Source: JACRAR01 sp041674385 (GTDB lineage: Bacteria; Pseudomonadota; Gammaproteobacteria; Burkholderiales; Rhodocyclaceae). From it: DNA of 64,000 nt. The position numbers were made by a program, and so were the translations under genes. The notes under the pieces are model-generated. The model was not told the DNA's origin. It ran no database searches and worked only from the letters and a program-made list of their open reading frames with translations. Positions 8,926 through 21,085 of the stretch are shown piece after piece. Location: contig JBAYVU010000005.1 in assembly GCA_041674385.1 (NCBI GenBank), positions 1 through 64,000 on the forward strand, written 5' to 3'. Within the stretch, counting starts at the first letter, position 1, and the number at the start of each line of letters is the position of its first letter.

Positions 8926-9900
8926 ATGCGCCAAGTCATCTCAATAGCCACGCTCAACGGCCTGCGACAGAAAGCGGTGCACATGCGCCTGGCCGGCGAA
9001 CCGCTGACCGAGATATGCAAGCAAACGGGGATTTCGGCACCCACCGTAATCAGCGCTCACAAATCCTTTCTTGCGGGTGGCTGGGACGCAATCGCAGTGC
9101 AGCCACGCGGAAGAAGCGCCGGTGACGGGCGCCGTATTAGCGACGCACAGGAAGAAGAGCTCTTCCGCCTGATGTCCGCCGGTGGGCCGGAGAAGCATGG
9201 GCTGATTTTTCGCCTATGGCAGCTCGAAGCGGTGCGCGCACTGGCGATGCAGCGCTTCGGCGTGACGCTGTCTGAGCGTACGATCACCAGCTATGTGCAA
9301 CGCTGGGGCCTGTCGGCGCCTCGGCCGAGCCAGCGTATCGCAGAGCGTTCCGAACTCCTGCGCCAATGGCGCAACACCATCTACCCTGGCATCCTCGCTC
9401 GTACTCGCACGGAGCAGGCGAACATCTTCTGGGTCGACGAATTACCGGTTTGCTGGACCGGCGCCGCCGGGCCCTTGCGCAGCAGTGTCGTACGCGCAGT
9501 CAGCAACCGCGGCCGGGTACGCTGGCTTGCCTATGCCGGCGCCTTGCGCGCGCCGACCTTGATCGATTTCTTCGACCGCCTGCTTGCCAGCAATGGGCGC
9601 AAAGTCATCGCAATACTTGACGGCATGCAATGGCAGCGCGCCGCTTCTCTGGTCGGTTGGCTGCATGAGCGTAGCGACAGGCTGCTCGTCTTCCACACCC
9701 CTGACGCACAAAACCGCGTGAGCATGGCGCACGCCGCCACCGATCCCCGCTGCGCCGTCGGGAACAAAGCGCTACCACTCGCCATCGACGGAAAATCCGC
9801 GAGTTTCTTCTCCCTGCAATTAAGACTTCTTGCTGCGCAATTGTCGCCGTCTCAGGCTCACTACACTGTACCAAGTCCACCAAGGAGAGGAAACGGGACA
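8926..9900 (+). pseudogene. IS630-like transposase-related frame lacking its own stop
   Basis: About 325 codons resembling an IS630-type transposase. There is an N-terminal HTH (residues 12-55), a winged HTH (about 72-133), a first catalytic-type Asp in IFWVDE (Asp171) and a second in AILDG (Asp232). The region that should carry NPxE with the third acidic residue is replaced by HTPDAQNRVSMAHA, so the DDE triad looks incomplete. No stop occurs before the cysD ATG at 9901; the frame runs straight into cysD. No terminal inverted repeats were found. It is either a decayed element or a domesticated DNA-binding protein. Confidence 0.6.
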
Positions 9901-10800
9901 ATGTCGTTAACAAATTTGCAAAGGCTGGAAGCAGAGAGCATCCATGTCATGCGCGAAGTCGTCGCCGAAGCGGAGAACCCGGTGATGCTTTACTCCATGG
10001 GCAAGGACAGCGCGGTGATGTTGCACCTGGCCATGAAAGCCTTTTACCCAAGCAAGCCGCCCTTTCCCATGCTCCACGTTGATACCACCTGGAAATTCCA
10101 GGAGATGTATGCGTTCCGCGACATGATGGCGGAGAAGCTGGGCTTCGACCTACTGGTGCATATCAACCCGGAGGGGCTGGAGAAGAACATCAATCCCTTT
10201 ACCCACGGCTCGGCCATCCACACCGACGTGATGAAAACCGAGGCGCTCAAGCAGGCACTCGACAAGTACGGCTTTGATGCCGCCTTCGGCGGCGCCCGCC
10301 GCGACGAGGAGAAGTCGCGCGCCAAGGAGCGTATCTTCTCCTTCCGCTCCGGCCAGCACCGCTGGGATCCGAAGAACCAGCGTCCCGAACTCTGGCATAT
10401 CTACAACGCGCGCAAGCACAAGGGCGAGAGCATGCGCGTGTTCCCGCTCTCCAACTGGACCGAACTCGACGTCTGGCAGTACATCTACCTGCAGAACATC
10501 CCCATCGTGCCGCTCTACTTCGCCAAGGAGCGGCCGGTGGTCGAACGCGACGGCAGCCTGATCATGGTCGATGACGAACGCATGCCATTGCACGAAGGGG
10601 AAGTGCCGATGCTGCGCAAGGTGCGTTTCCGCACGCTGGGCTGCTATCCGCTGACCGGCGCCGTCGAGTCGGAGGCCGACAGCCTGCCGAAGATCATTCA
10701 GGAGATGCTGCTGTGCAAGAGCTCTGAGCGGCAAGGACGGGTGATCGATCACGATTCGGCCGGTTCCATGGAGAAGAAAAAGCAGGAGGGCTACTTTTGA
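9901..10800 (+). CDS. cysD: Sulfate adenylyltransferase subunit 2
   Basis: 299 residues. Catalytic, PP-loop-bearing subunit of ATP sulfurylase, which makes adenosine 5'-phosphosulfate from ATP and sulfate together with the CysN GTPase. The PP-loop is YSMGKDSAVM, followed by FPMLHVDTTWKF and FGGARRDEEKSRAKER, all diagnostic. The C-terminus KKKQEGYF is typical. Although the frame is open upstream for 325 codons, AAGGAGAGG just before ATG 9901 and the family's usual beginning fix this start. It is followed 88 nt later by cysNC. Confidence 0.95.
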   Translation: MSLTNLQRLEAESIHVMREVVAEAENPVMLYSMGKDSAVMLHLAMKAFYPSKPPFPMLHVDTTWKFQEMYAFRDMMAEKLGFDLLVHINPEGLEKNINPFTHGSAIHTDVMKTEALKQALDKYGFDAAFGGARRDEEKSRAKERIFSFRSGQHRWDPKNQRPELWHIYNARKHKGESMRVFPLSNWTELDVWQYIYLQNIPIVPLYFAKERPVVERDGSLIMVDDERMPLHEGEVPMLRKVRFRTLGCYPLTGAVESEADSLPKIIQEMLLCKSSERQGRVIDHDSAGSMEKKKQEGYF

Positions 10801-10834
10801 TGAGCCCCCACGTTCGCGGCTGCGCCGCTTCACT

Positions 10835-10869
10835 GCCCCCCAAGGGGGTTACGGCCTCCCTTGGGGCGG
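10835..10869. repeat. Long GC-rich intergenic hairpin between cysD and cysNC
   Basis: Arms GCCCCCCAAGGG (10835-10846) and CCCTTGGGGCGG (10858-10869) can pair over about 12 bp with an 11-nt loop. There is no T-tract, so it is not a classical terminator. Similar CCCCAAGGGG palindromes are common between genes of betaproteobacteria. It may stabilise the mRNA or tune cysD:cysN expression. Confidence 0.6.
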
Positions 10870-10888
10870 TCCTGCGGGAGACCTTCTG

Positions 10889-12805
10889 ATGGCACACATA
10901 TCCGACCTGATCGCCGAGGACATCGAGGCCTATCTCAAGTCCCACGAACGCAAAGGCCTGTTGCGCTTCATCACCTGCGGCAGCGTGGACGACGGCAAGA
11001 GCACCATGATCGGCCGCCTGCTTTATGAATCGAAGATGCTCTTCGAGGATCAGTTGGCGGCGCTGGAAGTCGACTCGAAGAAGATGGGCACCCAGGGCGA
11101 CAACCTCGACTTCGCCCTGCTCGTCGATGGCCTGACCGCCGAGCGCGAGCAAGGCATCACCATCGACGTCGCCTACCGCTTCTTCTCCACCGACCGGCGC
11201 AAGTTCATCGTCGCCGACACGCCGGGCCACGAGCAGTACACGCGCAACATGGTCACCGGCGCCTCGACCGCCGACGTCGCCGTGCTGATGGTCGACGCGC
11301 GCAAGGGCGTGCTGGTGCAGACACGCCGCCACAGCTATCTGGTCTCCCTGCTCGGCATCCGCAATATCGTGGTGGCCATCAGCAAGATGGATCTGGTGGA
11401 CTGGTCGGAGAAAGTCTTCCGCGACATCGTCGAGGAATATGCCGCGTTCGCCAAGCCGCTGGGCTTCAGCGAGATCACCTACATTCCCATGTCGGCGCTG
11501 AAGGGCGACAACGTCATCGCCCAGAGCGAACACATGGACTGGTACCACGGCACCCCCCTGATGGGATACCTGGAGACCGTGCCGGTCGACGAGGAAATAC
11601 GACAGAAGAGTTCCTTCCGCTTCCCGGTGCAGTGGGTCAACCGCCCCAACCTGGATTTTCGCGGCTTCGCCGGCACCATCGCTTCCGGCATCATCAAGGT
11701 CGGCGACCGGGTGCGTGTCCAGCCGGCTGGGCGGGAGACGCGCGTAGCGCGTATCGTCAGCGCCGATGGCGACATGGAACAAGCGCTCGCCGGTCAGTCG
11801 ATTACGCTGGCGCTGGCCGACGAGATCGACATCTCGCGCGGCGACATCATTTCCACCATAGACGCGCCGGCCGGTGTCGCCGACCAGTTCGAAGCGACCC
11901 TGGTGTGGATGGCCGAGGAACCGATGCTGCCTGGCCGCCGCTATCTGCTCAAGATCGGTGGCCAGACCGTCAACGCCGAGATCGGCCATCTCAAATACAA
12001 GGTCAATGTCAATACGCTCGAGCATACCGCCGCGACCAAGCTGGAGCTCAACGAGATCGGCGTGCTCAACCTGTCCCTGGACCGCCAGATTGCCTTCGAT
12101 CCCTACAAGGAGAACCGTGAGACAGGCGGCTTCGTGCTGATCGACCGCATGAGCAACAACACCATCGCCGCCGGCATGATAGCCTTCGCCCTGCGCCGCG
12201 CCAGCAACATCCACATGCAGGCGCTGGACATCGACCGGGCGGCGCGCGCCAGACTGAAAGGACAGACGGGCTGCGTGGTCTGGCTCACCGGTCTGTCGGG
12301 CTCGGGCAAATCCACCATCGCCAACTTGGTGGAGAAGAAACTCTACGCCGCCGGCCGCCATACGTATATCCTCGATGGCGACAACGTGCGCCATGGTCTC
12401 AACAAGGATCTCGGCTTTACGGCCGCCGACCGGGTGGAGAACATCCGCCGTATCGGCGAGGTGGCCAAGCTGATGGTCGATGCCGGGTTGGTGGTCATTA
12501 CCGCCTTCATCTCGCCGTTCCGCGCCGAGCGGCAACTGGCGCGCAGCCTGGTCAAGGAAGGGGAGTTCTTCGAGGTTTTCGTGGACACCCCGCTGGCGCT
12601 GGCCGAGGAACGCGACCCCAAGGGTCTGTACAAGAAGGCCAGACGCGGCGAACTGAAGAACTTTACCGGCATAGACTCGCCCTATGAGGAACCGGAACAC
12701 CCGGAAATGATCATCGACACCGCCGCCCTCTCGGCCGAGCAGGGTGCCGAGGTGATCATCCGAAGACTGAGCGAAGCGGGCATGCTAGGCCTCTCCCCCA
12801 GATGA
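10889..12805 (+). CDS. cysNC: Bifunctional sulfate adenylyltransferase subunit 1 / APS kinase
   Basis: 638 residues, a NodQ-like fusion. The N-terminal GTPase (CysN) has GSVDDGKST, DTPGHEQY and SKMD motifs and drives ATP sulfurylase. The C-terminal domain (from about residue 455) is APS kinase with P-loop GLSGSGKST (468-476), DGDNVRHGL and the FISPFRAER segment; it phosphorylates APS to PAPS. A PAPS-making fusion beside sulfotransferases parallels the nodPQ arrangement. ATG 10889 follows a purine-rich GGGAG. Confidence 0.95.
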   Translation: MAHISDLIAEDIEAYLKSHERKGLLRFITCGSVDDGKSTMIGRLLYESKMLFEDQLAALEVDSKKMGTQGDNLDFALLVDGLTAEREQGITIDVAYRFFSTDRRKFIVADTPGHEQYTRNMVTGASTADVAVLMVDARKGVLVQTRRHSYLVSLLGIRNIVVAISKMDLVDWSEKVFRDIVEEYAAFAKPLGFSEITYIPMSALKGDNVIAQSEHMDWYHGTPLMGYLETVPVDEEIRQKSSFRFPVQWVNRPNLDFRGFAGTIASGIIKVGDRVRVQPAGRETRVARIVSADGDMEQALAGQSITLALADEIDISRGDIISTIDAPAGVADQFEATLVWMAEEPMLPGRRYLLKIGGQTVNAEIGHLKYKVNVNTLEHTAATKLELNEIGVLNLSLDRQIAFDPYKENRETGGFVLIDRMSNNTIAAGMIAFALRRASNIHMQALDIDRAARARLKGQTGCVVWLTGLSGSGKSTIANLVEKKLYAAGRHTYILDGDNVRHGLNKDLGFTAADRVENIRRIGEVAKLMVDAGLVVITAFISPFRAERQLARSLVKEGEFFEVFVDTPLALAEERDPKGLYKKARRGELKNFTGIDSPYEEPEHPEMIIDTAALSAEQGAEVIIRRLSEAGMLGLSPR

Positions 12806-12877
12806 ACCATAAACTACTTGTGAGCGAGCATTAATGGCGGCGAAACCTTGCCTCGGATTAATTACAGGGGAATTCTC

Positions 12878-13639
12878 GTGAGCAATACCCGCAGTCAACT
12901 GCTGGAACAGGTGATCGCCGCTGCCCGCGCCGCAGGGAGGTCAATTCTGGATATTTATGCCACCGATTTCGCCGTGCGCGGCAAAGCGGACGCTTCCCCG
13001 GTCACTGAGGCGGACGAAAAAGCGGAGGCAGTCATCCTGGATGCCTTGGCAAAGATCGCTCCAGAGATCCCTGTCATTTCCGAAGAAGAAGCGGCGGCCG
13101 GCCGTATTCCTAAAGTCGGTGAATGCTTCTGGCTAGTCGATCCGCTCGACGGTACTAAGGAATTCATCAACCGCAATGGAGAATTTACGGTCAACATCGC
13201 GTTGGTCGAAAATGGTCAACCGGTACTCGGCGTCGTGCTGGCGCCCGCTCTGCATCGATTGTTTGCCGGCGTTGCGGGTCAAGGCGCTTTTGTCGAGGAG
13301 GCCGGCGCGCGACGTCCGATCCGTTGTCGTCAGATTCCGGCTGAGGGCTTGACGGTCGTCTCCAGCCGCTCGCACGGCGATGCGGCGGCGCTTGACGCCT
13401 TTTTGGGCGGAAGGAAAATTGCCGCTTCGGTGAATGCCGGCTCGTCACTCAAGCTCTGCCTGGTAGCCGCAGGCGAGGCCGACCTCTATCCGCGTCTTGG
13501 TCGTACCATGGAGTGGGACATCGCCGCCGGACATGCGGTACTGCGCGCTGCCGGCGGACATGTCAGAACACTGGAAGGCAACGAGTTACATTACGGCAAG
13601 GATGGTCTCGACAACCCGCACTTCGTTGCAACTGGCTAG
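12878..13639 (+). CDS. cysQ: 3'(2'),5'-bisphosphate nucleotidase
   Basis: 253 residues of the inositol-monophosphatase fold. Metal-binding motifs are EEE (from VISEEEAA), DPLDGTKEF and the later WDIAAGHAVL. CysQ hydrolyses 3'-phosphoadenosine 5'-phosphate, the by-product of sulfotransferases and PAPS reductase, to AMP and phosphate. I prefer GTG 12878, preceded by CAGGGGAA, over an upstream TTG at 12848 without a site. It lies 72 nt after cysNC and completes a PAPS-making and PAP-removing set. Confidence 0.92.
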   Translation: MSNTRSQLLEQVIAAARAAGRSILDIYATDFAVRGKADASPVTEADEKAEAVILDALAKIAPEIPVISEEEAAAGRIPKVGECFWLVDPLDGTKEFINRNGEFTVNIALVENGQPVLGVVLAPALHRLFAGVAGQGAFVEEAGARRPIRCRQIPAEGLTVVSSRSHGDAAALDAFLGGRKIAASVNAGSSLKLCLVAAGEADLYPRLGRTMEWDIAAGHAVLRAAGGHVRTLEGNELHYGKDGLDNPHFVATG

Positions 13640-13764
13640 GAAGTGGTTTCGTAGCCTGTCGCCAGCACCACCGAGCGGCAACTTGATATGAATACCTTTC
13701 AGTACCTGGTCCAGAATTTCATGGTCTAAAACAGCTTTACTGTACTTGAGCAGTCTTATCCCGA

Positions 13765-14886
13765 TCATGGAGAACCAGTGGTTCTTCGGTCGCTAAACCG
13801 TTCGGCGATACTCTTTAGTTCATCGGCAACGGCAGCAAAAGCGTCAGTGACGTCTGGATCGAAATGGCTTCCCTTGCCAGCCAGGATTATTGCGATGGCT
13901 TCTTCGTGAGGGATGCTTTCCTTGTAGACCCGGCGACTGATCAGTGCGTCGTACACGTCGGCCAGAGCCATCAGCCGCGCCGAAATGGGAATCGAATCAC
14001 CAGACAGCCCTTGGGGATAGCCGCTTCCATCCCATTTTTCGTGATGGCTCGCGGAAACCTCCTTGGCGCAGAAAAGAAAGCCGACTTCCATGCCAAGTTC
14101 AGCTTCGGCATGTTCGATGGCTTCCTTACCCAGCGTCGTGTGGGTCTTCATAATTTCGAATTCTTCCGGCTCGAATTTCCCCGGCTTGAGCAGAATGCTG
14201 TCGGGAATGCCGACCTTGCCAATGTCGTGAAGCGGCGCCGACTTGAACAAAATATCGATCTGGTGCTCCGTCAAATACTTGGAAAAACGTGGATGCGTCT
14301 TCAGCTTCTCCGCCAACATCCTGACATAGTGCTGAGTGCGTCTTATGTGATTGCCGGTTTCGTTGTCGCGCGTCTCGGCGAGTGAAGCCATCGCATGAAT
14401 CGTCACATTCTGAATTGCCATCACTTCGAGTGTTCGTTTGCTTACCTCATTTTCCAAATAGAGGTTTTGATCCTTGAGGAAATCCCGGGCAGCCTTGTTT
14501 TCAAGATGGGTCTTGATCCGCGCACGAACGATGGGGGGGCTGACCGGTTTGGTGATGTAATCGACGGCGCCAAGTTCCAGCCCCTTCTTCTCATCCTCGA
14601 TTTCGCTCATCGCAGTGAGAAAAATGATCGGAATGTCGCGCGTGGCCGGATCGGACTTTAGCTCCCGACAGACGTCGTAACCGGAGAGTCCCGGCATCAT
14701 GATGTCGAGCAGGACGAGGTCGGGCGGGGGGGCGCCACGTGCGATCTTTAGTGCGCGGTCTCCGTTGTTGGCTCCCTTGACCGTGTACAACTCTCTGAGC
14801 AATCCGAAAATAAGGGAGAGGTTGTCGGGCGAATCATCGACTACGAGAATCGACGCTCGTTTCAAATTCGACGTGGTCATTGCCAT
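13765..14886 (-). CDS. Response regulator with HD-GYP phosphodiesterase domain
   Basis: 373 residues. The N-terminal receiver domain has phospho-acceptor Asp61 (LVLLDIMMPG) and Lys113 (YITKPVS). A linker helix leads to an HD-GYP domain with HD at 220-221 (HDIGKVGIPD) and HHEKWDGSGYP (281-291), the signature of cyclic-di-GMP phosphodiesterases of the RpfG type. The frame is open upstream, but ATG 14886 follows AAGGATC and sits just after the stop of the hybrid kinase gene, which makes the pair an operon. The kinase is its likely phosphate donor. Confidence 0.93.
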   Translation of the reverse strand: MAMTTSNLKRASILVVDDSPDNLSLIFGLLRELYTVKGANNGDRALKIARGAPPPDLVLLDIMMPGLSGYDVCRELKSDPATRDIPIIFLTAMSEIEDEKKGLELGAVDYITKPVSPPIVRARIKTHLENKAARDFLKDQNLYLENEVSKRTLEVMAIQNVTIHAMASLAETRDNETGNHIRRTQHYVRMLAEKLKTHPRFSKYLTEHQIDILFKSAPLHDIGKVGIPDSILLKPGKFEPEEFEIMKTHTTLGKEAIEHAEAELGMEVGFLFCAKEVSASHHEKWDGSGYPQGLSGDSIPISARLMALADVYDALISRRVYKESIPHEEAIAIILAGKGSHFDPDVTDAFAAVADELKSIAERFSDRRTTGSP

Positions 14887-14887
14887 G

Positions 14888-19084
<4,197 letters not shown>

Positions 19085-19411
19085 GATCCGAATTGATTCA
19101 AGCGAGCGAAGAATGGCAGGATATCCTGAAGAGGATTGAGTTATTCCTTATGCGCCAATTTCTTTATGCGCAAGATAATACCATCGTAATGTTTACGGAC
19201 AAGCATGACGGTAATTACCCGTGAGCGTCGTCTCGTTGCGCTCGGGAAATAGCTGCGCTGCGCTCTGACCCGCCCTAACAAATTCGCTCGGGTTTGGCCA
19301 CGAGTGACTTATCCGTAATTCTCGAAAGCCGCGATTCGTGCCAATCCTCGCGAGCAGCTTTCCGGAATTTATTGCGCGGCGGATCTGCCGGAGCCCTTGG
19401 CTTGCCTTCTG
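19085..19411. other. Intergenic region with no gene seen (327 nt)
   Basis: Between the start of the hybrid kinase gene and the end of the acyl-CoA synthetase gene, both on the minus strand. It must hold the kinase promoter. TTATGCGC occurs twice near 19148-19170. I see no convincing frame, RNA gene or T-tailed terminator. Confidence 0.5.
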
Positions 19412-20965
19412 TCAGTGCGTCATTTGAGCCAGATGACAGTCTCGCAACTCGCGTTTAAGCACTTTGCCGATAGGACTGCGCGGCAGATCGTCAACAAAGT
19501 ATATCGAGGCGAGACGCTGGGTTTTGCCGACGCGTTGATTGAACCACTCTAACATCTCGTCCGTCATATTGTTGCCCGGGTTCTTGCAGACCACGAAGGC
19601 TACCGGCGTTTCGCCCCATTCTTGCGAAGGCACGCCCACCACGGCGGCATCCTCGACGGCCGGATGCTCGCACAGAACCGTCTCCAAGTCGCTGGGATAG
19701 ATATTGAATCCACCCGAGATGATCATGTCCTTCTTGCGGTCAAGCAGCGTGAGAAATCCGTCACAGTCAAAACGTCCGACATCTCCGGTGCGGATAAATC
19801 GCTTGCCGCCCGGATCAAACCATTCGGCTGCACGGGTTTTCTCGGGATGACCGTGATAACCCGTCATCATGGCGGGCGAACGGCCGACCACCTCTCCCGC
19901 CTCGCCAGCGGAAACTTCGCGCCCGGCATCGTCGATCAAGCGGATATCGTGGCCCTCGGCCGGGCGACCTACCGTGTGCAGCTTGTTCGGGAAAACATGC
20001 GCTTCAAGTATGCAGGTGCCGCCGCCTTCGGTCATGCCGTAGAACTCCACCAGCCCGCCGGGCCAGCGTTGTAGCACGTCGGCTTTGAGTGCCGCGCTAA
20101 ATGGCGCGCTGGTGGAAAACTTGAGTCTGAAACTGGAGAGGTCGTAAGCATCAAAATCGGGCCTTGCCATCAGCCGTTGATACTGGACCGGCACCAGCAT
20201 GGTGTGAGTCACGCGCTCGGCCTGCGCCAGTCGCAAGTACGCTTCGGCATTGAATTTCGGCATCAGCACGAGCGTACCCCCGAAAGCCAGGGTCGGGAAG
20301 AACATCACCAGCGTTGTGTTCGAATACATCGGGGTGGACAACAAGGCGATTGTCTCCCTGTCGTAGCCGAAATTTCTGCTACGGCGCACATGGCCCCAAC
20401 GCATGCTATGCGGCTGAACGATGCCCTTGGGTTCTCCCACTGTGCCCGAAGAATAAATAATGTTAAAAGGCCAGGTCGGTTCGATGCTGACGCTGGTGGG
20501 TCGTGCTCCGGGGTGAGGCAGCCAGTTGTTGAACAGGTGTCCGGCCGATGAGTTGTCGATCGAAATACGCGGAATCGAATCAGCATATGTCGAGCCCAGT
20601 GGGTCGGGCAACATGGCATCGGCAAACAGCAGCTTGGCTTGTGCGTCCTCGATCATGTTGGCCAGGCTGGTGGCGGTCAAGCCCTGTGCCAGCGGAGTGA
20701 CCACCACGCCTGCGCGCAATGCGCCCAGGAATACTGCCGCATAGGCGATCGACATTGATGCGCAAATCGCGATGGTATCGCCTGGTTTGAGGCCGTCGCG
20801 TTGCATGCCACAGGCGATCCGGTCCATCAATTCGTCCAGGGCGGCATATCCCAGCGTTTGCGAGCCTTCTACCAGCGCCCTATGGGTGGGCATGTGGCGG
20901 GCATGCAAACGGATGAGTTCTGTGATGACCCCAAACTCGAGTTCGAATATTTCGTCTTTACGCAT
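19412..20965 (-). CDS. AMP-dependent acyl-CoA synthetase/ligase
   Basis: 517 residues, class I adenylate-forming enzyme that activates a carboxylic acid to its CoA thioester through an acyl-AMP. The phosphate loop is IIYSSGTVGEPKG, the A5 motif is YGMTEGGG, the TGD motif is RTGDVGRFD, the hinge is DRKKDMIISGG, and the C-terminal catalytic Lys lies in GKVLKREL. The frame is open to 21043, but ATG 20965 (MRKDEIFELEF) matches where such proteins begin. The substrate cannot be told. It lies 120 nt downstream of the Nudix-MBL gene on the same strand. Confidence 0.88.
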   Translation of the reverse strand: MRKDEIFELEFGVITELIRLHARHMPTHRALVEGSQTLGYAALDELMDRIACGMQRDGLKPGDTIAICASMSIAYAAVFLGALRAGVVVTPLAQGLTATSLANMIEDAQAKLLFADAMLPDPLGSTYADSIPRISIDNSSAGHLFNNWLPHPGARPTSVSIEPTWPFNIIYSSGTVGEPKGIVQPHSMRWGHVRRSRNFGYDRETIALLSTPMYSNTTLVMFFPTLAFGGTLVLMPKFNAEAYLRLAQAERVTHTMLVPVQYQRLMARPDFDAYDLSSFRLKFSTSAPFSAALKADVLQRWPGGLVEFYGMTEGGGTCILEAHVFPNKLHTVGRPAEGHDIRLIDDAGREVSAGEAGEVVGRSPAMMTGYHGHPEKTRAAEWFDPGGKRFIRTGDVGRFDCDGFLTLLDRKKDMIISGGFNIYPSDLETVLCEHPAVEDAAVVGVPSQEWGETPVAFVVCKNPGNNMTDEMLEWFNQRVGKTQRLASIYFVDDLPRSPIGKVLKRELRDCHLAQMTH

Positions 20966-21085
20966 TGGATAATCTCGGCTTGATCTCGGCAACTGCCTTT
21001 TGTACTCTATGTTCAGTCGCCGCACGGATATTATACGCGGCACATTTCCGCCGGTTTCGCTTCAACGCTTCAACATTTCGTTTCC

